Positions 1 to 7,444 of a stretch of DNA of 19,255 nt are shown here, one piece after another (position 1 is the first letter of the stretch; each line of letters begins with the position of its first letter). Below the pieces are notes generated by a model, which did not search any database, was not told the DNA's origin, and saw only the letters and a program-made list of their open reading frames with translations. Position numbers and translations under genes: made by a program. The stretch lies in contig URYM01000008.1 in the NCBI GenBank assembly GCA_900552095.1, positions 1 to 19,255 on the forward strand. Direction: 5' to 3'. The stretch is from an uncultured Blautia sp. (GTDB lineage Bacteria > Bacillota > Clostridia > Lachnospirales > Lachnospiraceae).

Positions 1-54
1 GGCATACGAGATCTAGTACGGTCTCCTGGGCTCGGAGATGTGTATAAGAGACAG
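1..54. other. Untrimmed Illumina Nextera i7 adapter (artefact)
   Basis: Bases 1-12 match the end of the P7 oligo (GGCATACGAGAT). Bases 13-20 are the index CTAGTACG, which is Nextera N702 as it reads in the adapter. Bases 21-54 are the Nextera read-2 primer ending in the transposon mosaic-end sequence AGATGTGTATAAGAGACAG. There is one mismatch to the primer, C instead of G at position 26. This is library sequence and not genome; real DNA starts at 55. Confidence 0.98.
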
Positions 55-113
55 ATCTATATCTATTTGATTTAAGATATTTTTTTATACATTTTCCCAA
101 TCTCTTCTCTGAA

Positions 114-161
114 AGAAGGGAATTCCGAAGATTATTTTTGTTTTTTATCCCTTCTCTTTTT
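114..161 (+). terminator. Possible weak hairpin with U-run in the araC-type leader
   Basis: In the 159-nt gap between the adapter and the AraC-type gene, AGAAGGGA (114-121) can pair with TCCCTTCT (148-155) over 8 bp, and CTTTTT follows. The 26-nt loop is long and AT-rich, so the stem is weak. Its 5' arm can also pair with TTCCC at 94-98, and its 3' arm with GGGAT at 164-168. It could be the terminator of a gene lost at the contig edge, a leader structure of the AraC-type gene, or chance. I see no convincing promoter hexamers in 55-213. Confidence 0.2.
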
Positions 162-213
162 CCGGGATCAAAACAAGATTTCTAAATAAAACAGCAAGAT
201 TGGAGGGAACCCT

Positions 214-1059
214 ATGAGCAACTTAAAATATCCTCTGGAATCTGTTCCGCAGAACTCTTCTTCCATCAAACTGCTTTACGTGACTTCTTCCAGCTACGAA
301 GGAGACTGGCCCAGCTTTATGCATTCCCATTATTTTACGGAACTTTTCTATGTAAAAGCGGGCGCGGGAAGTTTTCTCATCGAAAATGAAAGCTTTCCCA
401 TCCAGAAAGACGACCTGATCATTGTCAATCCCAATATCTCCCACACGGAGGTCTCTCTTCCCGAAAAGCCCTTAAGCTACATCACGCTCGGTGTGGACGG
501 CCTGAGCTTTTCTTTCCAGGATGAAAAAGAATACAGCCGCTTTAACTGCGGCAAAGTAAAAAGCAATCTACTCTTTTATTTTAATTCCATGCTCCATGAA
601 ATGGAAACAAAAGAGGACGGCTATCAGGAAGTCTGCATTTCCATGCTGAACATCCTCACCGTCCACTTAAAACGTATCACCCATTCCGCCTTTGACGTGA
701 TGGTATCTGACCGCTCCAACCGGGAGTGCGCCAGAATCAAGCGCTATATTGATTCTAATTACCAGGATAACATCACCCTGGATTCTCTGGCTGCCCTGGC
801 TCACTTAAACAAGTATTACTTCGTGCATGCCTTCACCAAATCCTACGGCCTGTCTCCGATCAGCTACTTAAACGAGCGCAGGCTTGAAGTCAGCAAGGAG
901 CTTCTGGAAAACACCGATCACAGCATCGCCGAAGTGGCGCAGCTCTCCGGCTTCACTTCCCAGAGTTATTTTGCCCAGAGTTTTAAGAAAAGCTGTCACA
1001 TGACCGCGGGAGATTACCGCCGGAAAGCAAAACGGGCGGAAGAAAAAAATCAGCCCTGA
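214..1059 (+). CDS. AraC-family transcriptional regulator with N-terminal cupin
   Basis: This 281-aa protein has the usual size and layout of AraC/XylS sugar-type regulators. The N-terminal half (about residues 25-100) looks like a cupin effector-binding domain, with the HSHYFTELFYV stretch followed by a beta-rich region ending in NPNISHTEV. The C-terminal 100 residues carry two helix-turn-helix motifs: ITLDSLAALAHLNKYYFVHAF around 185, and HSIAEVAQLSGFTSQSYFAQSF followed by the AraC signature end near 260. The start is set by GGAGG seven bases before the ATG. It is the only plus-strand gene and converges on rpoN, overlapping its last 10 nt tail to tail. Its targets are probably off the contig to the left or elsewhere, since nothing here is divergent from it. 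The ligand is unknown; a sugar is the family norm. Confidence 0.9.
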   Translation: MSNLKYPLESVPQNSSSIKLLYVTSSSYEGDWPSFMHSHYFTELFYVKAGAGSFLIENESFPIQKDDLIIVNPNISHTEVSLPEKPLSYITLGVDGLSFSFQDEKEYSRFNCGKVKSNLLFYFNSMLHEMETKEDGYQEVCISMLNILTVHLKRITHSAFDVMVSDRSNRECARIKRYIDSNYQDNITLDSLAALAHLNKYYFVHAFTKSYGLSPISYLNERRLEVSKELLENTDHSIAEVAQLSGFTSQSYFAQSFKKSCHMTAGDYRRKAKRAEEKNQP

Positions 1060-1083
1060 CTCCTGCGCTCAGAAGCGCTGGCT
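1043..1083 (-). terminator. Candidate terminator of the PTS-rpoN operon, inside gene ends
   Basis: On the minus strand the end of rpoN contains GCGCT-TCTG-AGCGC (1078-1065), flanked by an outer AGCC/GGCT pairing (1083-1080 with 1055-1052). A run of seven T follows at 1049-1043. The U-run is encoded by the Lys-rich 3' end of the convergent AraC-type gene. The inner hairpin is 15 nt from the U-run and the outer stem is only 4 bp, so this is a modest candidate. Confidence 0.35.
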
Positions 1084-2327
1084 ATGTTTAACTGTTCTCT
1101 GTATTTTGCAACCGTTCTTCTGGCGATGGAAATCCCTTCTTTTCCCAGAAGAGCGGCAATCTGTGCATCACTGTAAGGTTTTTCCTTTTTTTCAGAATCT
1201 ATCAGGTTTTTGATCGACTGATGAACAGCGGTGAGCCCCTCTTCCCCGAAAAGACTCCGCAGTGCAAGAAGTTTTCCGGGAAGTTCCAGATATTTTTCTT
1301 TTACCGCCCGGCTCACCGTGGAAACAGACATTCCCAGCTGCCGCGCCGCTTCTTCCATCGTTACAGTCTCTTTTTCCCCTCCCACCTCCAGCCATGCCTC
1401 CTGCTTCTCCAGAAGAAATTTTGCAACCTGCACCAGCGTCTCCCTGCGTTTCGCCACCGCAGTTTTCAGGAAGCGGACCCGCTCGGTTTTCTCTTTCAAA
1501 TAGCTTTTCACCAGGGGATCCTCTGTCGTCTTCTTCAATTCCTCATAGCAGCTTTCTGCCTGAATGGCCTGTCTTTCTTCCCTGCACAGCTCTATGTTCC
1601 ACCCTTCCTCATCCTTCCACGCCCTCAGATCCGGAACCGCCAGGAGGATTTCCTCTCTCTTTTTCAAAATTCCCTGCATCAGCCGCGGATTCAGGGATCT
1701 GATCACAGCAAGGTATTCTTCCAGTTTCCTTCTGGTTATCCCTCTCTCCCGACAGACAGCTCCAAAAGCGCTGCGGGCAATCTGATCCAGGTGAAACCGG
1801 ATCAGCTGTTCCAGTGTCTGATCTAATTTTCCGGCTCTTTCTGCCTGCCAGATCAGGCTTTCCCGAAGGTCTTCCGCTCCTATGCCCGCAGGCTCCAGCG
1901 TCTGCAGAATCTTTCGGTATCTCATCACCTGTTCCGGGCTGCATTGCAAAATCCCCGGCAGTTTTTCCGCCGGCACTGAAAGATACCCCGTGTCCTCATC
2001 AATCACAGAGAAGAGCCGCCTCAGGTGCTTCCTCTCCGTACCGGTATATCCCTCTCCTTCAATCTGTTCCCATAAAAACTGCTCCAGACTCTCTTCCCAG
2101 ACAGAAATCCCGTTCTCCGGCGCTTCTGCAAAGGCATCTGAATTCTTCCGCGATGAAATTCTGCTTCCTGCACAGCTTTCTACAGACAGAACCGGATTTT
2201 CCATCTGTTCACGGCTCAGATATTCTTCCAGCTGTCCATTGCTCATCTCCAGGATTTCCAGAGACTGACGCTGCACCTGGGTAAAAACCTGTTCCTGTTT
2301 CTGATTCACCGTAAGTTTCTGCTGCAC
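1050..2327 (-). CDS. rpoN: RNA polymerase sigma-54 factor RpoN
   Basis: This protein lets RNA polymerase recognise -24/-12 promoters and wait for an AAA+ activator. All three landmark regions are visible. The Gln/Leu-rich activator-interacting region I lies at residues 1-50 (QSLEILEMSNGQLEEYLSRE, then NPVL). The core-binding region spans about 80-270. The DNA-binding part has an HTH at about 322-345 (MEEAARQLGMSVSTVSRAV) and the RpoN box ARRTVAKYRE at 402-411. At 425 aa it is somewhat shorter than typical 450-490-aa members, mainly because the linker between regions I and III is short. The start is GTG, preceded by AGAGGGGGA. It lies 15 nt after the HAD gene as the last gene of the PTS operon. 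Co-transcription with that operon suggests a sigma factor partly dedicated to it. Clostridia often call this protein SigL. Confidence 0.95.
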   Translation of the reverse strand: MQQKLTVNQKQEQVFTQVQRQSLEILEMSNGQLEEYLSREQMENPVLSVESCAGSRISSRKNSDAFAEAPENGISVWEESLEQFLWEQIEGEGYTGTERKHLRRLFSVIDEDTGYLSVPAEKLPGILQCSPEQVMRYRKILQTLEPAGIGAEDLRESLIWQAERAGKLDQTLEQLIRFHLDQIARSAFGAVCRERGITRRKLEEYLAVIRSLNPRLMQGILKKREEILLAVPDLRAWKDEEGWNIELCREERQAIQAESCYEELKKTTEDPLVKSYLKEKTERVRFLKTAVAKRRETLVQVAKFLLEKQEAWLEVGGEKETVTMEEAARQLGMSVSTVSRAVKEKYLELPGKLLALRSLFGEEGLTAVHQSIKNLIDSEKKEKPYSDAQIAALLGKEGISIARRTVAKYREQLNIASASERRSQG

Positions 2328-2342
2328 GCCAGTCCCCCTCTC

Positions 2343-2972
2343 CTATCCGATCAGCTGTTCCACAATCTTTTCAATATCCAAAGGACTCTCTGCCACTGCA
2401 TCCGCCCCCGCAACTTCCCCGGGCGCATAACCGTAGCTGCATCCTACAAAAGGTACTCCTGCTGCCCGTGCCGCCTCTCTGTCATAGTATCGATCTCCTA
2501 CCATACAGGCTGCCCCCGGCTTTGTCCTGTTCAGAAGTCTTCTGAGAGAATCCTTCTTTGTTTCTCCTTTCACCAGAGGCTGAATGTAATCCATACAGTC
2601 CAGAATGCCGATCCGTTCGCCCAGCGTTAAAATATCCTTTTCTTCCGCATTGGAACAGATGGCAAGCACATACCCTTTTGCCTTCAGGTTCTGCAGCATT
2701 TCCTTTACCCCTTCAAAAGCACAGGCTTTCTCCTCAAGAAGAGTGTCCCAGTAATATCCCAGAGTCTTCATGAACGGTTCCTTCATCTCCTCCGCTTTTT
2801 CACCGAAAAAATAGGTGAAATCTTCCTCGAAGGGAGCCCCGATCCGTCCCAGGATCTCCTCCCCGGAAAACTCCCCGGCTCCCAGATCCCGGAGCGTCTT
2901 CCTGTAGGCTTCCACTGCATATACCTCTGTCTTATTGAGCGTTCCATCCATATCAAATACTACAAGCCGCAT
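2343..2972 (-). CDS. HAD-superfamily phosphatase, Gph/PGMB-like
   Basis: This is a 209-aa haloacid-dehalogenase-fold hydrolase of subfamily I with an inserted helical cap. Motif I is FDMDGT (nucleophile Asp7, general acid/base Asp9), motif II is ICSNA, motif III is the Lys of KGETKKD, and motif IV is MVGDRYYD, which binds Mg2+. The length fits phosphoglycolate-phosphatase or beta-phosphoglucomutase-like proteins. Glu and Arg residues special to the mutase are not clear, so phosphatase is the safer call. The start has AGAGGAG seven bases upstream. It sits 12 nt after the FrlD-like kinase and 15 nt before rpoN, so it is within the operon. It may dephosphorylate a sugar phosphate that builds up when the PTS runs. 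Its substrate cannot be read from the sequence. Confidence 0.88.
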   Translation of the reverse strand: MRLVVFDMDGTLNKTEVYAVEAYRKTLRDLGAGEFSGEEILGRIGAPFEEDFTYFFGEKAEEMKEPFMKTLGYYWDTLLEEKACAFEGVKEMLQNLKAKGYVLAICSNAEEKDILTLGERIGILDCMDYIQPLVKGETKKDSLRRLLNRTKPGAACMVGDRYYDREAARAAGVPFVGCSYGYAPGEVAGADAVAESPLDIEKIVEQLIG

Positions 2973-2984
2973 TTTGTCTCCTCT

Positions 2985-3836
2985 TTACTGCAGATCGGCG
3001 CCGTGTCCGAATCCTCCGTCCTTTTTGCAGTTCTCCGCCGAATACCGCGCCGCCCTTTCCATCGCTTCTGCGATTACTGTGCCGCCAAGACAGCTTCCCT
3101 TCTTCCAGCCTTTTTCAAGAAGCGCATACATAAAAGCCGCAAGATAGGAATCTCCCGCTCCCATGGTATCCACACAGTTCACAGGGTAGACAGGACCTTT
3201 GATAAATTCCTCTCCATTATAACACAGTGACCCCTTCATTCCCATTGTTCCCAGTACATGACAGGCTCCCTGGCCATGGATCTTTTTCGCAAATTCCCGA
3301 AATTCCTGCTCCGTTCCCTCCCAGGAAAAAAGAGCGAGATCCAGCCACGGACAGGTTCTGGAGAGAAACTCCTCTGTGCGATACTTTTCTTTCGTCGAAT
3401 AATCAAAAGCCAGCACACCCGGAAGTTCTCCCAACCGGCTGATCTGATGATCAAGCTTGGCATTGCAGCTGGTACACAGAAGATCAAACGCTCTCAGATC
3501 ATCCATCTGCTCTTCGGTAAAATGATCCAGTTTCTTCCAATTCTCCCCGAGAGAAAAACCTACAAACGCCCTCTCTCCTTCCACCACATTCTGATCGCAC
3601 TGCTTCGTGGTTCCTCCTTCCTGCAGAACACAGCGTGAGATATCCACTCCCTCTTCCCTCAGTGCGCGCCGGATCAGCATTCCTCCCGGATCATCCGCCA
3701 GCACGCCCAGATAGGAGGCCTGCGCCCCCTGCCTGGCCATGTGCACCGCCACATTGACAGCGTTTCCGCCCGGATAGATCCTGTGAAGATTCAGATACCG
3801 ATCAATCACATTGTCACCAATACCTATGATCTTCAT
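2985..3836 (-). CDS. PfkB-family sugar kinase, fructoselysine 6-kinase (FrlD)-like
   Basis: This 283-aa ribokinase-fold ATP-dependent kinase has a substrate-binding Gly-Gly motif at PGGNAVNVAVHMARQG (residues 22-37). Its second PfkB signature is DTMGAGDSYLAAF (223-235), with the catalytic Asp at 229 and the GAGD anion hole. The opening IGIGDNVIDRY and the GGNAVNVAV and DTMGAGDS blocks closely resemble E. coli FrlD from memory, more than ribokinase or fructokinase. FrlD phosphorylates fructoselysine on C6 for the FrlB deglycase. Here FrlB and FrlD relatives are adjacent (21-nt gap), which supports the call. A PTS in the same operon would already phosphorylate its cargo, so this kinase may serve a second, non-PTS substrate or a downstream sugar. 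GGAGG lies nine bases before the ATG. Confidence 0.82.
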   Translation of the reverse strand: MKIIGIGDNVIDRYLNLHRIYPGGNAVNVAVHMARQGAQASYLGVLADDPGGMLIRRALREEGVDISRCVLQEGGTTKQCDQNVVEGERAFVGFSLGENWKKLDHFTEEQMDDLRAFDLLCTSCNAKLDHQISRLGELPGVLAFDYSTKEKYRTEEFLSRTCPWLDLALFSWEGTEQEFREFAKKIHGQGACHVLGTMGMKGSLCYNGEEFIKGPVYPVNCVDTMGAGDSYLAAFMYALLEKGWKKGSCLGGTVIAEAMERAARYSAENCKKDGGFGHGADLQ

Positions 3837-3857
3837 CAGACACCGCCTCCCTCAAAC

Positions 3858-4856
3858 TCAATATTCCACTTTCCGGTAGTATCTTCTGATCTCCAGAGAA
3901 TGATCCCGGATCACTTCTATATTTTTACTGATCCTCTGCAAAACAGCATTGATCACCACGGGGGAGAGCAGGCCGCGGAATTCATCGCTGATCCCGGGAA
4001 GTTCATAATCTTTCGTATCAAATACAGTAAATTTATCTGTATATTTTTCCAGGAAACGCTTTACTCTTTCATCCAGAGGCCGTGTCTCCGCCTCCGTCAT
4101 ACACAGTGTCGCACATACATCCTTTTCAATCAGCTCGATGGTGCCATGAAAAAATTCCGGCGAACTTACAGACTTCGTCCTCAGCCACTGAGATTCTTCC
4201 AGTACGCACATCGCGTAAGAATATACCGGCCCCCACAGATTTCCGGAACCGATCCAGATCTGGTATGGGTCATTCTGAAATTCTTCTGCATATTTCTTTG
4301 CTTTCTCATCACTGGCTTTCCGAACCGATACCAGAGCTGCCGGAAGGTTCTTCAGCTCTTCTGCGAATCTGGGGTACTGGTCAAATTCTCCCATATTATA
4401 GAGAAGTTTTCCAATCAGCAGATACAGGATAAGTTCCTGGGGACGTCCATCCTTATATACAACCGCGTAATCCGATAATTCTTCCAGGGGAGAATTATCC
4501 TTTCCGATCACCGATACCAGGGGAACTTTTCTTTCTTTTAAATATTTTGCCGCCTCCAGCGTTTCCATGGTATCTCCTGACTTTGACGCGAGAAAAGCTA
4601 CTGTTTTCTCACTGATCTGCGGATTTCCTGTGAGAATCAGCTCCGCTGCCACCTCCGAAATCGCCGGAGTGGCGGACATGACTTTCATCATATAGGCAAA
4701 CGGCTGCATCATAGCCACCGATCCTCCCGAGGAAGTAAACAGTACATTTTCAAACCCTCTTTTGCACAGTTCATCTGCAATTTTTTCAATTTTTTCTCTC
4801 TGATTATAGATATACGCTCCATTTTCCAACATCTGCTGCTCATTAAAATTAATCAC
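3858..4856 (-). CDS. SIS-domain sugar-phosphate deglycase, FrlB/GfrF-like
   Basis: This 332-aa protein has two SIS (sugar isomerase) domains. The first holds the phosphate-binding TSSGGS (41-46) and SKSGDT (91-96). The second has SSPEFFHGTIEL at 231-242, which places Glu234 and His237 where FrlB-type deglycases have their catalytic Glu and His. The C-terminus RRYYRKVEY matches the RRYY-VEY ending of E. coli FrlB from memory. Family members cleave fructoselysine-6-phosphate or glucoselysine-6-phosphate into glucose-6-phosphate and lysine. An upstream in-frame ATG at 4898 lies inside the EIID gene. I chose GTG at 4856 because AGGAGG lies eight bases before it and homology begins near there. The gap to EIID is 22 nt. 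The exact amine partner (lysine, another amino acid, or a free amine) cannot be told. It is not GlmS, because no glutaminase domain is present. Confidence 0.85.
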   Translation of the reverse strand: MINFNEQQMLENGAYIYNQREKIEKIADELCKRGFENVLFTSSGGSVAMMQPFAYMMKVMSATPAISEVAAELILTGNPQISEKTVAFLASKSGDTMETLEAAKYLKERKVPLVSVIGKDNSPLEELSDYAVVYKDGRPQELILYLLIGKLLYNMGEFDQYPRFAEELKNLPAALVSVRKASDEKAKKYAEEFQNDPYQIWIGSGNLWGPVYSYAMCVLEESQWLRTKSVSSPEFFHGTIELIEKDVCATLCMTEAETRPLDERVKRFLEKYTDKFTVFDTKDYELPGISDEFRGLLSPVVINAVLQRISKNIEVIRDHSLEIRRYYRKVEY

Positions 4857-4878
4857 TTTTCTTTCCTCCTCAGATCCT

Positions 4879-5718
4879 CTACACTGCAAAAATCCCAAAC
4901 CAGGCTCCCACGATTCCCAGCGCCATCAGCCCCAGCAAAATCCAGGTCACTTTTACCTTCTTCTTTAAAAGTCCATAAATTCCACCGGTCAGAAGCAGCG
5001 GGAGAAGACTCGGCATAATCTGATCGATGATCCCTGTCTGAATCGCTACTGCACTCTCTCCTGCCCCCAGACTGCCCGCTATGGAAATATTGACCATTCC
5101 CGGAATCATCGCTCCGATTACGATCAGTCCCAAAACAGAAGCACCATACGTTAATTTCGGCATTAACCCGGAACCTTCCAGACGATCCAGAAATCTGGTT
5201 CCAAATTCATATCCCTTCATCAGACAAATATATCGGGCTGCAAAAGCCGGGACATTAAAAATAAGAAGAAATAAAATTGCCCCCAGTATATTCCCCTGCA
5301 GAGCCAGAGAAGTTCCCACTCCTGTGGCAATGACACGCAGAGTTCCCCAGAAAAGAGAATCCCCGATTCCTGCCAGCGGGCTCATCATAGATGCCTTTAC
5401 ACTGCTGATCGCAGAAGTATCAAAGTCCTCATTTTCACTGTTGCTCTCTTCCATCGCTGCGGTAATCCCGATAATAGCTGTGGATATGTAAGGCGTAGTA
5501 TTAAAAAACTCCATATGCCTCTCCATGGCCGCCCGGTGCTTTTCTTTATCTCCTTTATAGAGTTTGTTGATCACCGGCATCATGGTATTGCAGTATCCCA
5601 TATTCTGCTGCCGCTCATAATTCCAGGAATACTCAAGAGCCAGAGAATTCCAGAACACTGCCAGCAGATCTTTTTTTGTCAATTTTTTCCCCTTTGTTTC
5701 ATTAGAAGTCGTCATCAT
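4879..5718 (-). CDS. PTS system mannose/fructose/sorbose family, EIID component
   Basis: This 279-aa integral membrane protein forms the EIIC-EIID translocation unit. The N-terminal part reads LTKKDLLAVFWNSLALEYSWNYERQQNMGYC, here broken across residues 13-43, and is the family hallmark. It continues with HMEFFNTTPY and the SVKASMMSPLAGIGDSLFWGTLR block near 105-127. Hydrophobic segments follow at about 130-165 and 185-275. The gene begins inside the last codons of EIIC, a 17-nt overlap. Its AGGAGGT lies in the EIIC reading frame five bases before the first of two tandem ATGs, so translation is coupled. Either ATG could be used. It belongs to the Man family like EIIA, EIIB and EIIC here, and the sugar cannot be deduced from this subunit. 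Confidence 0.95.
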   Translation of the reverse strand: MMTTSNETKGKKLTKKDLLAVFWNSLALEYSWNYERQQNMGYCNTMMPVINKLYKGDKEKHRAAMERHMEFFNTTPYISTAIIGITAAMEESNSENEDFDTSAISSVKASMMSPLAGIGDSLFWGTLRVIATGVGTSLALQGNILGAILFLLIFNVPAFAARYICLMKGYEFGTRFLDRLEGSGLMPKLTYGASVLGLIVIGAMIPGMVNISIAGSLGAGESAVAIQTGIIDQIMPSLLPLLLTGGIYGLLKKKVKVTWILLGLMALGIVGAWFGIFAV

Positions 5719-6481
5719 CCGGCACCTCCTGTCCGCCTGCGGCTGCTGCCACAGCCTGATTACTGTTCTGTTCTACTAAAATCAGCGCAATTACCGTTCC
5801 AAAGATTGCCACTCCCAGCATGGGGATCTGGAGATATGCGCTCAGAGCAAATCCCAAAATAAAGAAAATCACAAACTTTTTAGACATAATCATCTGAGCC
5901 AGCAGGGCAATTCCCAGTGCCGGAATAAATCCTGCCGCTGCGCTTAAGCCTGTCTGCACAAAATCCGGAATCTTCTCCAGAACCATCTGCATAAAGGGAC
6001 TTCCAAGGTAAAAGGCAATTCCCACAAACAGTCCCCGGGGAAGGCTTTTCACCACAAAACCTCCCAGAAAATGCATCCTTTTCACCCCTCTGGCATCGTC
6101 CTGCTCCACATATCTGTCTGCCCGGTGAAGAAAGAAAGGCATGACAAACAGCGTCATGGCATTATCGATCAGCAAATACAGGGTTGCAATGGGAAATGCC
6201 AGCGTCAGCGCCACATCTGCTCCCTGCCCGGTGGAAATAGCAAAAGCCGTTCCAAGAATTCCTCCTGTGATCACATCCGGAGGCACTGCCGCTCCCAGAG
6301 TCACCGCTCCGATAAACACCAGTTCCAGCGTTCCTCCCATAATAATTCCAGTCTGAAGATCCCCCATGACCAGACCTACCAGAACTCCGGTTACGATCGG
6401 TCTCGTAATCAGACAGGATCCCAGCGTCCACTCAAAAGTTACAAAACATGCGATCAGACCAACTAAAATTGCCTGTAACAT
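5702..6481 (-). CDS. PTS system mannose/fructose/sorbose family, EIIC component
   Basis: This is a 259-aa polytopic membrane protein. It opens with a hydrophobic segment and the conserved block TRPIVTGVLVGLVMGDLQTG (27-46). The signature GGTLELVFIGAVTLGAAVPPD (49-69) and GGILGTAFAI follow. Several further membrane segments run to about residue 240. A polar, unstructured end of acidic residues (VPDDDDF) closes the protein. EIIC carries the sugar path together with EIID. AGGAGG lies eight bases before the ATG, and the gap to EIIB is 12 nt. The acidic -DF ending is shared with EIIA and the LevR-type regulator of this cluster. Confidence 0.95.
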   Translation of the reverse strand: MLQAILVGLIACFVTFEWTLGSCLITRPIVTGVLVGLVMGDLQTGIIMGGTLELVFIGAVTLGAAVPPDVITGGILGTAFAISTGQGADVALTLAFPIATLYLLIDNAMTLFVMPFFLHRADRYVEQDDARGVKRMHFLGGFVVKSLPRGLFVGIAFYLGSPFMQMVLEKIPDFVQTGLSAAAGFIPALGIALLAQMIMSKKFVIFFILGFALSAYLQIPMLGVAIFGTVIALILVEQNSNQAVAAAAGGQEVPDDDDF

Positions 6482-6493
6482 TTTCCATCCCTC

Positions 6494-6964
6494 CTACAAC
6501 ACATCTTTTACCATAACTTTATTGTCTCCCGGCACCTGGCGGATCTCCACCTCCAGCCCGGCCTCGATCATTTTCTTCAGTATTCCCTCTTCCTCTTTCG
6601 TCACCGGAACTGATTTGGTCAGCATACGGGTATCCGGCTTCGGTGCAGCGCCTCCCACATTAACGGACCGGATCCGGTCAGCCCCCTCCGCCAGTTTCCA
6701 GGCATCCTCTATGGTTTTCACCAGGATAAACAGCCGGTACTTATCTGTCACACCACTGTTGATCGCAGCGATGGAATCCTCTATATTCTTCATCACCAGT
6801 TTTACCCCGCTGGGCTTAGCCAGTTTAAGCGTTGCTTTCTGAATGTCATCCCGCATCAGAGCATCGTTAGCGATCAAAATGCAGTCAGCGCCCAGACTCT
6901 GTGTCCAGGCCAGCGCTGTCTGTCCATGAAGCAGCCGGTAATCCACACGCAAACATTGAATCAT
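6494..6964 (-). CDS. PTS system mannose/fructose/sorbose family, EIIB component
   Basis: This 156-aa cytoplasmic protein takes phosphate from EIIA on a histidine, as Man-family EIIB does, and passes it to the incoming sugar. The active-site loop is visible as RVDYRLLHGQTALAW, with phosphorylatable His13. The tail FGAAPKP-like loop (VNVGGAAPKPDTRML) and the C-terminal IRQVPGDNKVMVKDVL block fit the family. The open frame extends upstream to 7030 inside EIIA. I set the start at 6964 because AAAGGAGG lies seven bases before that ATG, and homology starts there. The gap to EIIA is 22 nt. As a separate protein, not fused to EIIA, it follows the fructose/sorbose type of layout rather than the fused ManX type. 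Confidence 0.95.
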   Translation of the reverse strand: MIQCLRVDYRLLHGQTALAWTQSLGADCILIANDALMRDDIQKATLKLAKPSGVKLVMKNIEDSIAAINSGVTDKYRLFILVKTIEDAWKLAEGADRIRSVNVGGAAPKPDTRMLTKSVPVTKEEEGILKKMIEAGLEVEIRQVPGDNKVMVKDVL

Positions 6965-6986
6965 CTTTCTTCCTCCTTTAAATTTT

Positions 6987-7403
6987 TTAAAAATCCTCGT
7001 CCGCCGTTTTCTCCTGTTCCAGCATAACATTACAGTATTTCAGATAAGGACTTCCCTGCTCTGCCAGGTTCTGCAGAAATCTTTCTGTACTGTACTCTTC
7101 TTCCAGCTCCAGAAGGTCGATCAGAAGCGGCAGATTCATGCCTGCAATCAGATGATACTTCTGTCTTCCCAGATATCTCATACACTCATTGTTAATGCTG
7201 CCCCCAAAAACGTCTGTCAGAATAATCAGTTCTTCTTCCCCTGCGTTTTCTACGATTTCCCGGATGGCATCACGGACATTTTCACATTCCGGCGTGTACC
7301 CGCAGAGAATTTCCACCGAAGACTGTTTCCCCAGGATCAGTTCCAGGGTCTGCTTCATTCCCTTGGCCAGATAACCGTGACTGGCCAGTAAAATCTTTCT
7401 CAT
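6987..7403 (-). CDS. PTS system mannose/fructose/sorbose family, EIIA component
   Basis: This 138-aa cytoplasmic phosphocarrier has its active site in MRKILLASHGYLAKGM, with phosphorylatable His9. The VFGGSINNECMRYL block near 65-78 and a conserved NLPLLIDLLE stretch are typical of EIIA-Man. It receives phosphate from HPr and hands it to EIIB. It may also report sugar supply to the LevR-type activator through PTS phosphorylation. It is the first gene of the sigma-54 operon: the promoter at 7449-7463 would give a leader of about 34 nt, and a GGGGGGAG ribosome site precedes the ATG. The protein ends in DEDF. The hydrophilic EKTADEDF tail extends past the folded domain. Confidence 0.95.
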   Translation of the reverse strand: MRKILLASHGYLAKGMKQTLELILGKQSSVEILCGYTPECENVRDAIREIVENAGEEELIILTDVFGGSINNECMRYLGRQKYHLIAGMNLPLLIDLLELEEEYSTERFLQNLAEQGSPYLKYCNVMLEQEKTADEDF

Positions 7404-7444
7404 TTTCTCCCCCCTTTCCGTTTTTCTCTCTTCACCCTATATAG

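Noticed and set aside
2343..2972. Beta-phosphoglucomutase as the specific identity of the HAD gene
   Set aside because: General HAD motifs are clear, but residues that would separate mutase from phosphatase could not be assigned with confidence.
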